Part shown: piece after piece, positions 56,109-64,000 of the stretch
Numbering within the stretch: the first letter of the stretch is position 1
How the letters are laid out: each line of letters starts with the position of its first letter
From: Arthrobacter sp. PAMC25284
GTDB lineage: Bacteria; Actinomycetota; Actinomycetes; Actinomycetales; Micrococcaceae
Direction: 5' to 3'
NCBI RefSeq assembly: GCF_019443425.1
Contig: NZ_CP080382.1
Coordinates: forward strand, 2,418,001 to 2,482,000
DNA: 64,000 nt
Made by a program: the position numbers and the translations under genes
The notes under the pieces: model-generated
Told to the model about the DNA's origin: nothing
Databases searched by the model: none
Seen by the model: the letters and a program-made list of their open reading frames with translations, nothing else

Positions 56109-57386
56109 TTACTTGAGAGAGTTGGAAGTGGTGGCCAGCCGCGGGTGGGCCAGTGCGGTCAGCTGCGGAACTCCGACGCCGGCAAGCGCCTGGACTTCGT
56201 CGGCACCGACGGCACCGCATTGGACGCCGCGCAGCACGAACGCTGCCAGTGCCCGGGCGGTGGCCGGCTCGTCCATGACGCCGCCTTCGGTCTGTTCCAC
56301 GTAGTTTCGCAGACGGGCCGCGGCGGCCGGAAGACCCTGCCGGTAGAACGCGTAGGTCGCAGCAAAACGGCTGGGCAGCTGGGCCGGATGCAGGTCCCAG
56401 CCCTGGTAGAAGCCCCGCTCCAGCGAGCGGCGGACCAGCCGGCCATGGATGGCCCAGGCATTCTCAACGCCATCGCCGACCGGGATGATGTTGGTTGAGC
56501 CGTCAGAGAGGCGGATGCCCGTGCCGGCGACAGCCAACTGCATGACTTCCTTGGCGAAGTCGGCTACCGGGTGCTCCATGGACTGGTACTCGGCGGAGAT
56601 CTGCAGGGAGGCCGAATAGTCATACGTTCCGTAGTGCAGACCGCTGATCCGGCCCGGGACGACGTGCGGCAGCTGAGCTACCGGTGAGGTTCCCTCGGGG
56701 CCCAGGATGAGCTGCGGTGTTTCCACCTGCACTTCAAACCTGAGCCGCCCGTGCGGCAGCGAGTGGATCTCTTCGAGCCGGGAGACGGCATAGTCCATGG
56801 CCTGTACCTGGGCCACCGTGGTGACCTTGGGCAGGGTAAGGATCAGGCCCTCCGGGAGCTCGCCGGCGCCCGCAAGTTTCGCGACGAAAAGATCCAGCGT
56901 GCGCAGTCCGCGGTTCCTGGTGGCAGCTTCAAAGCATTTGAAACGGATGCCAATGAAGGGCGGGGCCGTGCCCGCTGCGACCGCAGCCGCCACCGTCGAG
57001 GCGGCCGCCACAGCGGCGGAATCCTCAGCGTCGTCGCCCCGGTCCCCGTAGCCATCCTCGAAGTCCAGCCGCAGGTCCTCGATCGGCTCGGCGGCCAGCT
57101 TGGCTGACACCCGGGACGCCACCGCTTTGGCGAGGTCGGCGTCCTGGCCGAGCAGTTCACCGAGGCGGACCAATCCGCCGTGGGCGTCCGCCGCTGCCAG
57201 CGCCTGGGCGCCCCAGTCGGCCGCGAACGACGGCGTGAAGCGGTCCGCAGGGACGTAGACGGTATGCACCGGCTGGCGGGATCCGTCGTCGCCCGGGTAG
57301 TTCCGCTCCAGCAGCCGGTCGGTCGCGGCCAGCTGCGATTCAATCTCGGCCAGGTCCCTGCCGGTCAGGGAAAGATTGTTTGCCAT
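56109..57386 (-). CDS. DUF6986 family, HpcH/HpaI-type aldolase-like protein
   Basis: 425 residues with a CitE/HpcH-like barrel: DLRLDFEDGYGDRG near 105, RFKCFEA, LTLPKV, FEVQVETPQLI and GLHYGTYDYSAS. The acidic motif DFEDGYG and VQVETP resemble the metal site of malyl-CoA lyase and the malate synthase superfamily. Such proteins commonly flank malate synthase in actinobacterial allantoin clusters. Reaction unknown; glyoxylate or oxaloacetate chemistry is plausible. Starts three bases after the malate synthase stop. Confidence 0.82.
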   Translation of the reverse strand: MANNLSLTGRDLAEIESQLAATDRLLERNYPGDDGSRQPVHTVYVPADRFTPSFAADWGAQALAAADAHGGLVRLGELLGQDADLAKAVASRVSAKLAAEPIEDLRLDFEDGYGDRGDDAEDSAAVAAASTVAAAVAAGTAPPFIGIRFKCFEAATRNRGLRTLDLFVAKLAGAGELPEGLILTLPKVTTVAQVQAMDYAVSRLEEIHSLPHGRLRFEVQVETPQLILGPEGTSPVAQLPHVVPGRISGLHYGTYDYSASLQISAEYQSMEHPVADFAKEVMQLAVAGTGIRLSDGSTNIIPVGDGVENAWAIHGRLVRRSLERGFYQGWDLHPAQLPSRFAATYAFYRQGLPAAAARLRNYVEQTEGGVMDEPATARALAAFVLRGVQCGAVGADEVQALAGVGVPQLTALAHPRLATTSNSLK

Positions 57387-57389
57387 CTT

Positions 57390-58988
57390 TCAGCCGATCA
57401 GTTCATAGGCGGGCGTGGTGAGGAAGTCCGTGTACTCCTCGGAGAGGCAGATGTCCGCGATCAGCCGGCTGGCGGGCAGGTAGAACTTCTGGAAGCTCTC
57501 CTCGCCGGCCTCGCCGCGCAGCTTTTCCGTTTCCTCTGCCAGGATTTTCTCCACGAGTTCGCGGGTGACGGTGTTGCCGGTATCTGCCAGAACGGACTTG
57601 TTGCGGATCTGCTGCCAGACCTGCGAGCGGGAGATCTCGGCGGTGGCGGCATCTTCCATGAGGTTGTGGATGGCCACCGCTCCGTTGCCGGAGACCCAGA
57701 CCGCCGTGTAGGCCACGGCAACATACAGGTTCAGGCGCAGGCCGGCCTCGGTGACCTGACCGTCGGCTGAGGCAATGTCCAGCAACTGGTCGGCGGTTAC
57801 CGATACCTCGGGCCGCTGCTTGTCCAGCTGGTTGGGACGGTCGCCCAGGACGGAGTCGAACACTTCCCGGCACGTTGAAACCAGGTCCGGGTGTGCAACC
57901 CAGGAACCGTCAAAACCGTCGTTCGCCTCACGGGTCTTGTCCGAGCGGACCTTTTCGAAGGCCTGCGCGGTGACGTCGGGTTCGCGCCGGTTGGGGATGA
58001 CCGCGGCCATACCGCCCATGGCGAAGGCGCCGCGGTGGTGGCAGGTCTTGACGAGCAATTCAGTGTAGGCACGCATAAACGGCGCTGTCATGGCCACCGT
58101 GGCCCGGTCCGGAAGCACAAAGCTGGCACCGGCATCGCGGAAATACTTGATGATGCTGAACAGGTAGTCCCACCGGCCCGCGTTGAGTCCGGAGGCGTGA
58201 TCGCGGAGCTCGTAAAGGATCTCGTCCATTTCGAACGCGGCAGGAATGGTCTCAATCAGCACCGTGGCGCGGACGGAGCCCTGCGGGATGCCAAGGTGGT
58301 CCTGGGCGAAGACAAACACGTCGTTCCAGAGCCGCGCCTCGAGGTGGCTCTCCATCTTGGGCAGGTAGTAGTACGGGCCGTGGCCATTGCTGATGAGCTG
58401 CCTGGCGATGTGGAAGAAGTGCAGGCCGAAATCGACGAGCGCTCCGACCGCGGGCTGTCCGTTGATGATCAGGTGGCGCTCATCCATGTGCCAGCCGCGG
58501 GGACGTGCGACGACGACGGCGAGCGGCGCGTCGGTCCGGAGGCTGTATTCCTTCCCTTCCGGGGAGGTGTACTTCAGCGTCCCCGCTGCGGCATCCCGGA
58601 GGTTAAGGAGTGCGTCGATGACATTGGGCCAGGTGGGCGTGCTGGCATCCTCAAGATCCGCCAGCCAGACCTTGGCGCCGGAGTTCAGCGCATTGATTGC
58701 CATTTTGGCGGGTGTGGCGGGGCCGGTCATTTCCACGCGCCGGTCCTGGAGAGCGGCCGGGGCGGGAGCAACCGTCCAGTCGCCCTCCCGGACGTCCCGG
58801 GTCTCGGGCAGGAAGTCGAGCTTGCCGGTCCGGGCCACCTGCTCGCGCTTCACCACGCGGGCCTTGAGGAGTTCGGTACGGGTGCCGGCGAAGCGGTGGT
58901 GGAGTTCCTCCACAAAGGCCAGCGCCTCCGGGGTCAGGATTTCTTCGGCACGTTCAATCGGGTGCGGGTCAGTGACTGAGAGAGCCAT
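57390..58988 (-). CDS. aceB: malate synthase A
   Basis: 532 residues. Condenses glyoxylate and acetyl-CoA to malate. PRGWHMDERHL with catalytic Arg, RATVLIETIPAAFEMDEI with Mg ligand Glu, GLNAGRWDYLFS with Asp, and catalytic Asp in the LMEDAATAEISRSQVWQQI region. AAAGGA precedes the ATG. There is no isocitrate lyase in the window, so this copy handles purine-derived glyoxylate. Confidence 0.95.
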   Translation of the reverse strand: MALSVTDPHPIERAEEILTPEALAFVEELHHRFAGTRTELLKARVVKREQVARTGKLDFLPETRDVREGDWTVAPAPAALQDRRVEMTGPATPAKMAINALNSGAKVWLADLEDASTPTWPNVIDALLNLRDAAAGTLKYTSPEGKEYSLRTDAPLAVVVARPRGWHMDERHLIINGQPAVGALVDFGLHFFHIARQLISNGHGPYYYLPKMESHLEARLWNDVFVFAQDHLGIPQGSVRATVLIETIPAAFEMDEILYELRDHASGLNAGRWDYLFSIIKYFRDAGASFVLPDRATVAMTAPFMRAYTELLVKTCHHRGAFAMGGMAAVIPNRREPDVTAQAFEKVRSDKTREANDGFDGSWVAHPDLVSTCREVFDSVLGDRPNQLDKQRPEVSVTADQLLDIASADGQVTEAGLRLNLYVAVAYTAVWVSGNGAVAIHNLMEDAATAEISRSQVWQQIRNKSVLADTGNTVTRELVEKILAEETEKLRGEAGEESFQKFYLPASRLIADICLSEEYTDFLTTPAYELIG

Positions 58989-59015
58989 TGTCCGGGTCCT
59001 TTCCTTGGCGGTGAA

Positions 59016-60425
59016 TCAGGCTTTGGCGGAGACCGCGGCGCGGGCTGCGTGGGCTGCGTGCGCGACCGCGGACGCGACGTCGGCGGCAACGTGCGGATCA
59101 AAGACACTGGGGATGATGTAGCTGGCGTTGAGCTCGTCGTCAGCCACGCGGTTGGCGATTGCCTCGGCGGCCGCCACGAGCATCTCCGGGATGATGTCCG
59201 ATGCTCCGGCGTCCAGCAGGCCGCGGAAGAAGCCGGGGAAGGCCAGCACGTTGTTGATCTGGTTCGGGTAGTCGCTGCGGCCGGTGGCCACGACTGCGGC
59301 GTGCCGGGAGGCGATGACCGGGTCGATTTCCGGGGTCGGGTTGGCCATGGCGAAGACGATCGCGTCCTTGGCCATGGCGGCGACCTGCTCCTCGCCGATC
59401 ACGTTGGGGGCGCTGACGCCGATGAAGACGTCGGCTCCCTTGATTGCCTCGTGCAGGGTCCCGGAGAAGCCTTCCTCGTTCGTGTTCGCCGCAATCCAGG
59501 TGCGGTGCTCGTCGTCGTAGTCCTGACCTGAGTGGATGGCACCGGAGCGTCCGGCAGCGATGATGTGCCGGGCGCCCTGGGCCTTGAGCAGCTGGATGAT
59601 GGCGGAACCGGCGGCGCCGACTCCGGAGACCACGATCCGTACGTCGCCGATCTTCTTGTCCACCACACGCAGGGCGTTGGTCAGGGCGGCCAGGGTGACG
59701 ATGGCGGTACCGTGCTGGTCGTCGTGGAAGACCGGGATGTCGAGTTCTTCGCGGAGCCGGTTCTCGATCTCGAAGCAGCGCGGTGCCGCGATGTCTTCAA
59801 GGTTCACGCCGCCGTAGACGGGGGCGAGAGCCTTGACGATCATGATGATTTCCTCGGTGTCCTGGGTGTCCAGGCAGACCGGCCAGGCGTCGACGTTGGC
59901 GAACTGCTTGAACAACGCCGCCTTGCCTTCCATCACCGGGAGCGCCGCTGCGGGGCCGATGTTCCCCAGGCCCAGCACAGCGGAGCCGTCGGTGACGACG
60001 GCGATCGTGTTGCGCTTGATTGTCAGGTTCCGGGCGGCGTCGGGGTTCTCTGCGATCGCCATGCAGACACGGGCAACACCCGGGGTGTAGGCGCGGGAAA
60101 GATCGTCGCGGTTGCGGAGGGCGACCTTGGGCACGACCTCGAGCTTGCCGCCGAGGTGCATCAGGAAGGTGCGGTCCGAGACGTTGCGGACTGTAACGCC
60201 ATCGAGCGCATTCAGGGCGTCTTTGACGCGGCCGGCGTGCTCGTCATCGGTGGTGTTGCAGGTGACATCGACCACGAGCGTCTCGTGGTGGGATTCGGTG
60301 ACGTCCAGGGCGGTGATGGCGGCGCCGGCAGCGCCGACGGCGGCCGCGAGTTCGCTCGTGGCGGTGAAGCTGGACGGCGCGTCCACGCGCAGGGTGATCG
60401 AATTTCCGGGGCTCGGGTTCGCCAT
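59016..60425 (-). CDS. NAD(P)-dependent malic enzyme with N-terminal ACT domain
   Basis: 469 residues. Decarboxylates malate to pyruvate. ACT-like N-terminus (~10-85, [20 protein letters not shown]), then [12 protein letters not shown], the metal site [23 protein letters not shown], and the NAD motif [22 protein letters not shown] precedes the ATG; upstream frame discarded. First gene of the operon with aceB, DUF6986 and allE, so malate from glyoxylate can go directly to pyruvate. Confidence 0.93.
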   Translation of the reverse strand: MANPSPGNSITLRVDAPSSFTATSELAAAVGAAGAAITALDVTESHHETLVVDVTCNTTDDEHAGRVKDALNALDGVTVRNVSDRTFLMHLGGKLEVVPKVALRNRDDLSRAYTPGVARVCMAIAENPDAARNLTIKRNTIAVVTDGSAVLGLGNIGPAAALPVMEGKAALFKQFANVDAWPVCLDTQDTEEIIMIVKALAPVYGGVNLEDIAAPRCFEIENRLREELDIPVFHDDQHGTAIVTLAALTNALRVVDKKIGDVRIVVSGVGAAGSAIIQLLKAQGARHIIAAGRSGAIHSGQDYDDEHRTWIAANTNEEGFSGTLHEAIKGADVFIGVSAPNVIGEEQVAAMAKDAIVFAMANPTPEIDPVIASRHAAVVATGRSDYPNQINNVLAFPGFFRGLLDAGASDIIPEMLVAAAEAIANRVADDELNASYIIPSVFDPHVAADVASAVAHAAHAARAAVSAKA

Positions 60426-60500
60426 TGAATGTTCCTCCAGTTCGGGCCCAGGGCTGGGCTGCTGTGCTAAATCAAAAAGTTTCGTATTATGGATATTATT

Positions 60501-60515
60501 ATCTACTTTGTGGAA
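60501..60515. promoter_or_regulatory. IclR-type operator half-match before malic enzyme
   Basis: ATCTACTTTGTGGAA; its last 11 bases are identical to the dyad at 55142-55164. Located in the divergent promoter, about 80 bases before malic enzyme. Confidence 0.6.
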
Positions 60516-60582
60516 ATACAAGCCTGAGAGTGCCAGGCTGGTCTGCGGGCCGTACTGTTAACTCTGGCACCCCAAGCAATTA

Positions 60583-60599
60583 TTTTCACGATGTGGATA
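60583..60599. promoter_or_regulatory. second IclR-type site before the regulator gene
   Basis: TTTTCACGATGTGGATA resembles the dyad with several changes, 37 bases before the regulator start; suited to autoregulation. Confidence 0.4.
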
Positions 60600-60635
60600 C
60601 TAATTGCCACATCGATCCCGCAGGAGACCCCCGTT

Positions 60636-61392
60636 ATGGCTGAAAAAGCCCCCGGAGGCGTGCAGTCCGTTGAGCGCGTCTTCGAACTCTTGGAACTCAT
60701 TACCGACGCCGGCGGAGAAGTCACGCTGAGCGAACTCTCGTCCTCGACGGAGTTGCCGCTGCCCACTATCCACCGCCTCCTGCGCACGCTTGTGACGCTG
60801 GGTTACATCCGGCAGCTGCCCAACCGGCGCTACGCCCTGGGCCCCCGGCTGATCCGGCTGGGCGAGGGTGCCAACCAGCAGCTGGGTGCGCTGGCCAGGC
60901 CGCAGCTGAAGTCCCTCGTGGACCGGCTGGGCGAAACAGCCAACATGGCCGTCCTGGACTCGGACATGGTCATCTATGTGGCCCAGGTGCCGTCCCTGCA
61001 CTCCATGCGCATGTTCACTGAGGTGGGGCCGGCGCGCCCACACCCACGCCACCGGCGTCGGCAAGGCGATCCTGGCCCAACTCGACGACGAGACTGTCCG
61101 CGGGATCGTCCAGCGCAGCGGGATGCCTGTTGCCACGCCGAAAAGCATCGGTGACATCGAGAGCCTGCTCCAGGACCTGAAACTGATCCGCGAACGCGGC
61201 TACTCCATCGATGAGGAAGAACAGGAGATTGGTGTCCGCTGCTTCGCCATGGCGGTTCCCAACTCGCCGACACCGGCGGCCATTTCCGTGTCCGGTCCGG
61301 TCTCGCGGGTGGACCAGTCCTTCGCGGAACGTGCCGTGCCGTTGCTGCGCGAGGCGGCACAGACAATCTCGGATGAACTGAACCACAGCTAG
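60636..61392 (+). CDS. IclR family regulator of the purine/glyoxylate genes (frameshifted)
   Basis: About 251 residues after repair. N-terminal winged helix: SVERVFELLELITDAGGEVTLSELSSSTELPLPTIHRLLRTL. Effector domain: LGETANMAVLDSDMVIYVAQVPS, then HTHATGVGKAILAQL and IDEEEQEIGVRCFAMAVPN. The frame breaks after MFTEVG at GGGGCCGG (61025-61032); removing one base gives EVGRRAHTHATGVGKA, a typical IclR sequence. The AllR-type role is inferred from position and the shared operators. AGGAGA precedes the ATG. Confidence 0.83.
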
Positions 61393-61453
61393 ATCCCGTC
61401 TCCCTCGCCGGCGCGCCCGTAGGGCCCACCGGATTAGAAATGCCGACGCAAGC

Positions 61454-61490
61454 GTTGAGGCCCATGTTCCTGATGAACATGGGCCTCAAC
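61454..61490. terminator. bidirectional hairpin terminator
   Basis: Perfect 16-bp arms (61454-61469 and 61475-61490) with a CTGAT loop, between the convergent IclR and permease genes. Confidence 0.9.
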
Positions 61491-61526
61491 TATTACTCCG
61501 GCAGAAGGATCTTTACCAGATAGGGA

Positions 61527-63036
61527 TCAGTGCTCGTCCGACACGCCGGACGGTTCCACGGGAACTTCCTTGCCGTCGCAGTCGATCAGCTTGCCATTTT
61601 CGAACTTGTCGCCGTCGGCCAGGCACTTGAGGTCCTCCTCGCGGATTACTCTGCCGGTGCCGGCCACGAAGACGGACTGGTTCTCGGAGTTTCCTGCCTT
61701 CAGGTGGTTGAACAGCAGGTTCAGCGCGATGGCCATGATCGCGGCGGAGCTGATGCCGGAGTGGAAGATCGTGTAGAACCAGGTGGGGAACTGGTCGTAG
61801 AAGGCCGGTGCGGCGATGGGGATCATGCCGAAGCCGATGGAGGTCGCCACAATGATCAGGTTCATGTTGTTGCGGTATTCGACCTTGGCCAGAGTCCGGA
61901 TGCCACTGGCGGCAACGGTGCCGAACAGGACGATGCCGGCGCCGCCGAGAACGGCGGTGGGAACAGCAGCCACAACGCGCCCCATGACCGGCAGCAGGCC
62001 GAGCAGGACCAGGATGACGCCGCCGGCGGCGACAACGTAGCGGCTCTTGATCTTGGTAACAGCCACGAGGCCCACGTTCTGGGCGAACGCGCTCTGGGTG
62101 AAGGAGCCGAAGACCGGTGCGAACATGCTCGACACCATGTCGGCGCGCAGGGCCCGCGGCGATACGCTTGGAATCAGTTTTGGTTCCGACGATTTCGCCG
62201 ACAGCCAGAATATCGGCCATGGTCTCGGTCAGGATCACCAGGACCACAATGACCATGGAGATGATCGCTGCGATTTCAAAGGTCGGAGCTCCGAAGTGGA
62301 ACGGCGTCGGGAAGGCTGCGATCGGGCCGTTGCCGACCTTGGAGAAATTGGCCATGCCGGTCACAATGGCAACAACGGTGCCGATCACGATTGCCAGCAG
62401 GATGGAGAGCCGGGAGATGGTCGCACTGCCGACCTTGCTCAGGACGAGGACGGCAGCAAGAGTGATTGCGGCGAGGCCGATGTTGGCCATGCTGCCGTAA
62501 TCCTCAGCTTTTCTGTTGCCACCCATGGCCCAGTTGGCGGCGACGGGCATCAGCGTCAGGCCGATGGTAGTGATCACGGTGCCCGTGACCACCGGCGGGA
62601 AGAACCGGACGATCTTGGAGAAGACCGGGGCGATCAGCAGGCCGATGGCAGCCGAGGCGATGACGGCACCGAAGACTGACGGCAGGCCGCCGCCGCCGGT
62701 GACGATTGCCACCATGGTGGCCACGCTGGCAAACGACACGCCCTGCACCAACGGGAGCTGTGACCCGAAGAACGGCAGTCCCAGGGTCTGCAGAAGCGTG
62801 GCCAGTCCGCCCATGAAGAGCGCGGCGGCGATGAGGATGCCGGTGTCAGCGGGAGACAGTCCGGCCGCCTGGCCGACAATCAGCGGGACGGCGATAATTC
62901 CGCCGTACATGGTCAGGACGTGCTGGAATCCGTAGGCGAAGGTGCTTCCAATGGGGAGCCGTTCGTCTTCGGGACGGGCAGGAGCCGTGCGGCCGCCGCT
63001 CGTCTTGGCGGCATTCTTGGCGTTTTTCATGTTCAT
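61527..63036 (-). CDS. NCS2 urate/xanthine-type permease (frameshifted)
   Basis: About 502 residues and 14 helices after repair. Purine importer. GFQHVLTMYGGIIAVPLIVG at the N-terminus; ILTETMADILAVGEIVG; and the nucleobase transporter motif QNVGLVAVTKIKSRYV. The frame breaks at GGGCCC, 62150-62155: KRIAAG must continue LRADMVSSMFAPVF. The polar QSAFAQN core fits the UacT/PucK urate-xanthine branch, unlike the uracil-type copy at 4859. Downstream of uricase. Confidence 0.85.
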
Positions 63037-63197
63037 GGCAGACTTTCTTGGTTCATGGCAGACGTCGTCGTCTGGCTAACAGGTGTCTGGCTAACTGGGT
63101 GCTGCGGATAAATCGGTGGCTCGGTTGAATCGTTGTTTCGGCCCTGCGGTGGCGCGGGCACTCGGGTTCCGGTGCCCGCGCCACACGATGTTTCAGC

Positions 63198-64000
63198 TCA
63201 GCAGAAGCCGGCGATTCCGGACCATGCGATGGCGGCCGGAGCAGATTCTTCGCGCTGGACTGTGGCCTCGATCAGGCCGTACGGCCGATCCGCGGCAAAG
63301 AAGACCTCGTTGGGGTTGTCGAGTCCGAAGGGTGAGAGATCCACCAGGAAGTGGTGCTTGTTCGGCATGGAGAACTTGATCTCGTCGATCTCGCTGTGTG
63401 CTTCCAGGACTTTCTTGCCCATGTCGAAGAGCGTTTGCTGCAGGGCATGGGAGTAGTTTTCGGTGAACCCCTCCAGGAGCAGGCCCTTGACGTCGTCGTA
63501 GCTCTTGTTGAAATCGAAGCTGCTGAAGTCCGTCCCGGTCTTGAAGCGCCAGCGCGCAGCCACATCGGTGGCGAGGATCCGGTCCGTGGTCTCCTGCAAC
63601 GTCGTGTACTTGTCCTTGGGGTAGCCGACGAAGCCTGACTGGGTGGTCTTGAGGACGGTCAGGTCACGGAGTCCGGAAACGAGGTGGCTGGTCTCACCGT
63701 CGCGGACGAGGACGGCGGTGCGGACTTCCTGGCCGTTGCGTACGAACGAGTGGTCGTGGGCGGCGCCGTGGGACTGGATCCGGTCCCAGCTGTAGGCTTC
63801 GGCTTCCCAGCGGCCGCCGGAGACCCAGTCGAAACTGGAGGTGAAGTGATCGCCCAGACGAAGCAGCAGGGCTTCCGGCGAGCCGATGCCCTCGCGGGCA
63901 AAGGCGTAGACGGTGTTCTTCTGGGTGTCGGTCGGTACAACGTGGGCGTTGTCCCCTTCCAGGTGCGCAGCGGAAAAATCGCCGCGGAGCTGTGAGGTGA
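63198..64000 (-). CDS. urate oxidase (uricase), C-terminal part
   Basis: The gene begins beyond the right edge; 266 codons are visible. Cofactor-independent oxidation of urate to 5-hydroxyisourate. VLKTTQSGFVGYPKDKYTTLQETTDRILAT is the conserved uricase core, followed by WRFKTG and MPNKHHFLVDLSPFGLDNPNEVFFA, holding the substrate-site Gln/Arg and His region. HIU hydrolase and OHCU decarboxylase are expected beyond the edge. Confidence 0.92.
   Translation of the reverse strand, partial: TSQLRGDFSAAHLEGDNAHVVPTDTQKNTVYAFAREGIGSPEALLLRLGDHFTSSFDWVSGGRWEAEAYSWDRIQSHGAAHDHSFVRNGQEVRTAVLVRDGETSHLVSGLRDLTVLKTTQSGFVGYPKDKYTTLQETTDRILATDVAARWRFKTGTDFSSFDFNKSYDDVKGLLLEGFTENYSHALQQTLFDMGKKVLEAHSEIDEIKFSMPNKHHFLVDLSPFGLDNPNEVFFAADRPYGLIEATVQREESAPAAIAWSGIAGFC

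Noticed and set aside
57891..58979. 362-codon plus-strand frame opposite malate synthase
   Set aside because: Mirror of a strongly conserved gene in high-GC DNA; composition is that of an antisense frame.

Overview
The window is high-GC DNA with dense, short-spaced genes and a gene set typical of Micrococcaceae (Arthrobacter / Pseudarthrobacter / Paenarthrobacter type): DUF6328, DUF3618 and actinobacterial holin-like proteins, FCD-type GntR regulators, and a factor-independent uricase with a gcl-type allantoin pathway. The genus is inferred from content, not from a marker gene. I see no rRNA, tRNA, CRISPR array, transposase or integrase.

Layout. (1) 0-11.9 kb is chromosomal housekeeping: phosphoglucomutase, a membrane GGDEF protein, a 2H phosphoesterase, a RutE-like nitroreductase divergent from a UraA/RutG-like permease, a stress-type SDR, DUF6328, glycerate kinase, a glycerophosphodiester phosphodiesterase and a Cof-type HAD phosphatase. 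(2) 12.3-20 kb is an envelope/stress block: Pr6Pr-like membrane protein, YihY/BrkB, a three-gene DUF3618 / holin-like / helical-protein operon, a divergent MarR regulator, a LapA-domain protein, a PAP2 phosphatase and a degenerate EAL protein. A shared palindromic element precedes three of its transcription units or those nearby. (3) 20-27.7 kb holds a PfkB kinase, rhodanese, NhaA, a secreted hydrolase, a synthetase-only RelA/SpoT-like protein, and a SulP transporter divergent from a MerR regulator across a perfect operator.

(4) 27.7-47.7 kb is an accessory catabolic region made of modules, each with an FCD GntR regulator and its own transporter. One has a Rieske oxygenase, its reductase and a polar amino-acid ABC transporter. 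The next has a cytosine-deaminase-like amidohydrolase, an ornithine-cyclodeaminase-like protein, an unusual amidohydrolase and a DUF3100 carrier. The third has an AMDase/maleate-isomerase-like enzyme, a hydantoinase, a racemase-like protein without its cysteines, and an MFS carrier. Decayed genes (M20 peptidase, IclR, AstE/AspA-like) lie between them. The combination suggests catabolism of N-containing heterocycles or amides. The substrate is not deducible.

(5) 47.7-64 kb is a purine-to-malate module. Uricase and a urate/xanthine-type permease feed allantoinase (allB) and ureidoglycine aminohydrolase (allE). Glyoxylate is then used by glyoxylate carboligase, tartronate semialdehyde reductase, hydroxypyruvate isomerase and a second glycerate kinase, or by malate synthase and malic enzyme. 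An IclR regulator sits divergent from malic enzyme, and matching dyads precede both main operons.

A technical point changes the reading of several genes. Seven apparent frameshifts (SulP, M20, a Rieske-cluster hypothetical, DUF3100, MFS, IclR, NCS2 permease) all fall in runs containing GGCC. Six are one base too many. I read most of these as sequence-quality artefacts rather than gene death.
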